From Moraxella porci DSM 25326 (GTDB taxonomy: Bacteria; Pseudomonadota; Gammaproteobacteria; Pseudomonadales; Moraxellaceae): DNA of 57,747 bases. Under the pieces are notes generated by a model. The model worked only from the letters and a program-made list of their open reading frames with translations, was not told the DNA's origin and ran no database searches. Both the position numbers and the translations under genes were made by a program. This document shows positions 54,664 to 57,747 of the stretch, piece after piece. The stretch is taken from positions 1 through 57,747 of the forward strand of contig NZ_MUYV01000008.1 in assembly GCF_002014855.1 (NCBI RefSeq), written 5' to 3'. Positions within the stretch are counted from its first letter, which is position 1, and the number at the start of each line of letters is the position of its first letter.

Positions 54664-54693
54664 TAACACAATTTGTTGTATAGTGTTGTTAAC
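54664..54693 (+). promoter_or_regulatory. Possible operator upstream of the acyl-CoA dehydrogenase gene
   Basis: Imperfect inverted repeat TTAACA ... TTGTTAA spanning a -10-like TATAGT (54679-54684). The location over the presumed promoter suggests repressor control, perhaps by fatty-acyl signals; this is inference and no known PsrA or FadR consensus was matched. Confidence 0.35.
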
Positions 54694-54761
54694 AGCCATG
54701 CTGATGGCTTGTCAATTTTCATTGCAAATCGTATCGACTGATACTCTAACAAGGATGACTT

Positions 54762-56582
54762 ATGTTAACTTATAAAGCCCCCCTGCGTGATATTAAATTT
54801 TTGATGAATGAGATGCTGGATTTTCAGGCGCATTATCAGACGCTTGAAAACGGCTCGTCTGCCGATCCTGAGACGGTGGACATGATTTTGTCAGGTTTTG
54901 CCGACTTTGCCGAAAATGTGCTATCACCACTGTATCAGCCTGCTGATGCCGAAGGATGTACCTTTAAAGATGGCGAAGTGACCACGCCAACAGGCTTTAA
55001 GGAAGCCTATCAGCAATTCGTCGAAGGCGGCTGGCAAGGCATCAGCTATCCTGAAGCATTTGGCGGTATGAACCTACCAATGTCACTCAATCTCATCAAA
55101 TCTGAAATGATGGGTACTGCCAACTGGCCGTGGGCGATGTATCCAGGTCTGACCACAGGCTCGGTGAACACCATCTTGCAGTATGGCGATGACGCCCAAA
55201 AAGCCACTTATCTGCCTAAGCTCATCTCAGGCGAATGGTCAGGTACGATGTGCTTGACCGAAGCACAGTGCGGTACTGACCTAAACCAAATGAAAACCCG
55301 TGCCGTGCCGAACGATGACGGCACTTATGCCATCACAGGCAGTAAGATTTTTATCTCGGCAGGTGAGCATGATTTGACCGAAAATATCGTGCATATCGTG
55401 CTGGCTCGTCTACCCGATGCACCTGCTGGTACCAAAGGCATTTCGCTGTTTATCGTACCGAAATTTTTGCCGACAGATACTGGCGAAGTCGGCGCGCGCA
55501 ATGCGGTGGCTTGTGGCTCGATTGAGCATAAGATGGGCATCACCTCATCAGCCACTTGTGTGATCAACTTTGATGGCGCAACAGGTTTTCTCATCGGCGA
55601 GCCAAACAAAGGTCTAAAAGCCATGTTCACCTACATGAACACCGCGCGTATCGGCACCGGCATCCAAGGCCTATCACACATGGAGCTGTCATTCCAAAAC
55701 GCCCTGCCATACGCCAAAGAACGCCGCTCGATGCGTGCGTTATCAGGTACCAAAGAGCCGAATCAGCCTGCCGATGCCATCATCCACCATGCGGATGTAC
55801 GCCGTATGCTGCTCACCCAAAAGGCATTTACCGAAGGTGCGCGCTCGATGATCTATCACACCGCACGCTATGCGGATAAGCTTGCCGAAGCGGTGGCAAA
55901 AGGTGATGAAGAAGCCATCAAACAATGGGATGATAAGATTGGTTTTTATACGCCCATTCTCAAGGGCTTCTTGACTGAGCTTGGCATTGAATGTGCCAAA
56001 CATGGTCAGCAAATCTACGGCGGTCATGGCTATATCAAAGAATCAGGCATGGAGCTGATTGCCCGTGATGCTCGCATCTCGACACTGTACGAAGGCACCA
56101 CAGGCGTGCAAGCGCTTGACTTACTCGGTCGCAAGGTGCTATTGCATGGTGGTGGCAAGGTCATCCGTGACTACACCGCGAGTATCATGAAATGGTGCGG
56201 GGAATATGCGCTGGACAAAGATATGCGTAAATTCGTCTGGACACTCACCAAGCTGTGTGCTGAGTGGAATATGCTGACCGCGCGCCTACTGCTGACCGCT
56301 CGCAAAGATCGTGATATCGTCTCGGCAGCGTCGGATGACTTTTTGATGTATTCAGGCTATGTGATGATGGCATATCATTGGGCGCGTATGGCGGCGGTGA
56401 GCTTTGATAAGCTCAAAAATGGCGGCGAGCAGCCAAAAGAGTTTTATCTTGCCAAAACGCAAACGGCAGAATTTTATTTTGAAAAACTGCTACCAAGAAG
56501 CTCGGCACACGCTGAGAGCATGACCGTACCAAGCGAGGTCATGATGCAGATGGATATTGAGCATTTTGCGTTCTTGGAATAA
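54762..56582 (+). CDS. Acyl-CoA dehydrogenase, long C-terminal-domain type
   Basis: FAD-dependent enzyme introducing the trans-2 double bond of acyl-CoAs in beta-oxidation. At 606 residues it has the N-terminal, middle and C-terminal ACAD domains plus an extra C-terminal region (about 470-600, PF12806 type). Landmarks: GGWQGISYPEAFGGMNLP near residue 88, GEWSGTMCLTEAQCGTDLNQMKTRA near 155-180, GSKIFISAGEHDLTENIVHIVLAR near 190-215, NTARIGTGIQGLSHMEL near 295, and the catalytic glutamate in STLYEGTTGVQALDLLG near 444. A good ribosome site (AAGGATGACTT) precedes the ATG. Acyl chain length cannot be inferred. Monocistronic with its own terminator. Confidence 0.93.
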   Translation: MLTYKAPLRDIKFLMNEMLDFQAHYQTLENGSSADPETVDMILSGFADFAENVLSPLYQPADAEGCTFKDGEVTTPTGFKEAYQQFVEGGWQGISYPEAFGGMNLPMSLNLIKSEMMGTANWPWAMYPGLTTGSVNTILQYGDDAQKATYLPKLISGEWSGTMCLTEAQCGTDLNQMKTRAVPNDDGTYAITGSKIFISAGEHDLTENIVHIVLARLPDAPAGTKGISLFIVPKFLPTDTGEVGARNAVACGSIEHKMGITSSATCVINFDGATGFLIGEPNKGLKAMFTYMNTARIGTGIQGLSHMELSFQNALPYAKERRSMRALSGTKEPNQPADAIIHHADVRRMLLTQKAFTEGARSMIYHTARYADKLAEAVAKGDEEAIKQWDDKIGFYTPILKGFLTELGIECAKHGQQIYGGHGYIKESGMELIARDARISTLYEGTTGVQALDLLGRKVLLHGGGKVIRDYTASIMKWCGEYALDKDMRKFVWTLTKLCAEWNMLTARLLLTARKDRDIVSAASDDFLMYSGYVMMAYHWARMAAVSFDKLKNGGEQPKEFYLAKTQTAEFYFEKLLPRSSAHAESMTVPSEVMMQMDIEHFAFLE

Positions 56583-56613
56583 GTCTGTAACATCTGACAT
56601 ACATCAGTCTGTT

Positions 56614-56640
56614 AGCCCAGATCATTTGATTTGGGCTTTT
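56614..56640 (+). terminator. Terminator after the acyl-CoA dehydrogenase gene
   Basis: Hairpin with arms AGCCCAGATC and GATTTGGGCT (one G-U pair) followed by T residues. Confidence 0.8.
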
Positions 56641-56708
56641 TACTTGCAATTCTCAGCCATAGCCCTATATACTACAGCATCTAATTGAGTATTTTTCTAA
56701 ATTCATAG

Positions 56709-57662
<954 letters not shown>

Positions 57663-57681
57663 CCACCCATCTTATTTATCA

Positions 57682-57714
57682 AAAATCCACCCGTATCATG
57701 GGTGGATTTTTTTG
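57682..57714 (+). terminator. Terminator of trxB
   Basis: Hairpin with arms AAATCCACCC and GGGTGGATTT followed by a T run. Confidence 0.88.
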
Positions 57715-57747
57715 TCAATCAACCCTCCCAAAACAAAAAGACAAACC

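Overview
The window is a 57.7 kb piece of a gammaproteobacterial chromosome that looks like Moraxella or a close relative (Moraxellaceae). The main reasons are a Hag/MID-like trimeric autotransporter at the left edge, a short Acinetobacter-type AccA without the usual N-terminal helix, a Pseudomonas-type long isocitrate lyase, and operon neighbourhoods shared with other gammaproteobacteria (dapA-bamC-purC, pabC-mltG-tmk, accA-tilS, divergent rluC/rne). The assignment rests on recognising families by eye; no search was run. No prophage, insertion sequence or CRISPR array was seen.

Layout: 1-4089 (-) is the N-terminal 1363 codons of the adhesin, whose membrane anchor lies outside the window. 4.5-12.1 kb holds putP, rplY-pth-yrbG, hemN, a VapBC toxin-antitoxin pair and an RDD membrane protein. 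12.3-12.6 kb carries tRNA-Arg(ACG) and tRNA-Ser(GCT). 12.9-20.7 kb holds thiD, then the minus-strand genes yggT, proC, tilS, accA, ppx and rluC. rne (21.35-24.99 kb) has a long structured leader. 25-30 kb has an AmiD-like amidase lipoprotein and the glyoxylate-shunt genes glcB and aceA, separated by an unusual palindromic element. 30.4-33.3 kb has ubiC, glyA, aat and tRNA-Ser(GGA).

33.4-38.4 kb is the most unusual stretch. The glycyl-tRNA synthetase genes glyQ and glyS, normally adjacent, are separated by a 2 kb same-strand cassette encoding an orphan protein whose GTG start overlaps the glyQ stop, a small lipoprotein made almost entirely of D/N/R/E, and a RhuM-Fic protein with a Doc-like GNKR motif. 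Further right are a PspC-domain protein, an NAD-salvage operon (nadR-pnuC) with a strong promoter and a palindromic operator candidate, an Mpo1-like protein, and a Thr-Tyr-Gly-Thr tRNA cluster in the E. coli order but without tuf. trpE, an alpha/beta hydrolase and a YqfO-like gene follow, then dapA / miniature BamC / purC, an HtrA protease, pabC-mltG-tmk, aroE, a 46-residue acidic small protein, an acyl-CoA dehydrogenase and trxB.

Most genes are core metabolism and information processing: proline uptake and synthesis, heme, thiamine, ubiquinone, tryptophan/shikimate/folate, lysine, purine, thymidylate, NAD, fatty-acid synthesis and oxidation, the glyoxylate shunt, translation and cell-wall remodelling. 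The accessory elements are the adhesin, the VapBC pair and the glyQ/glyS cassette.
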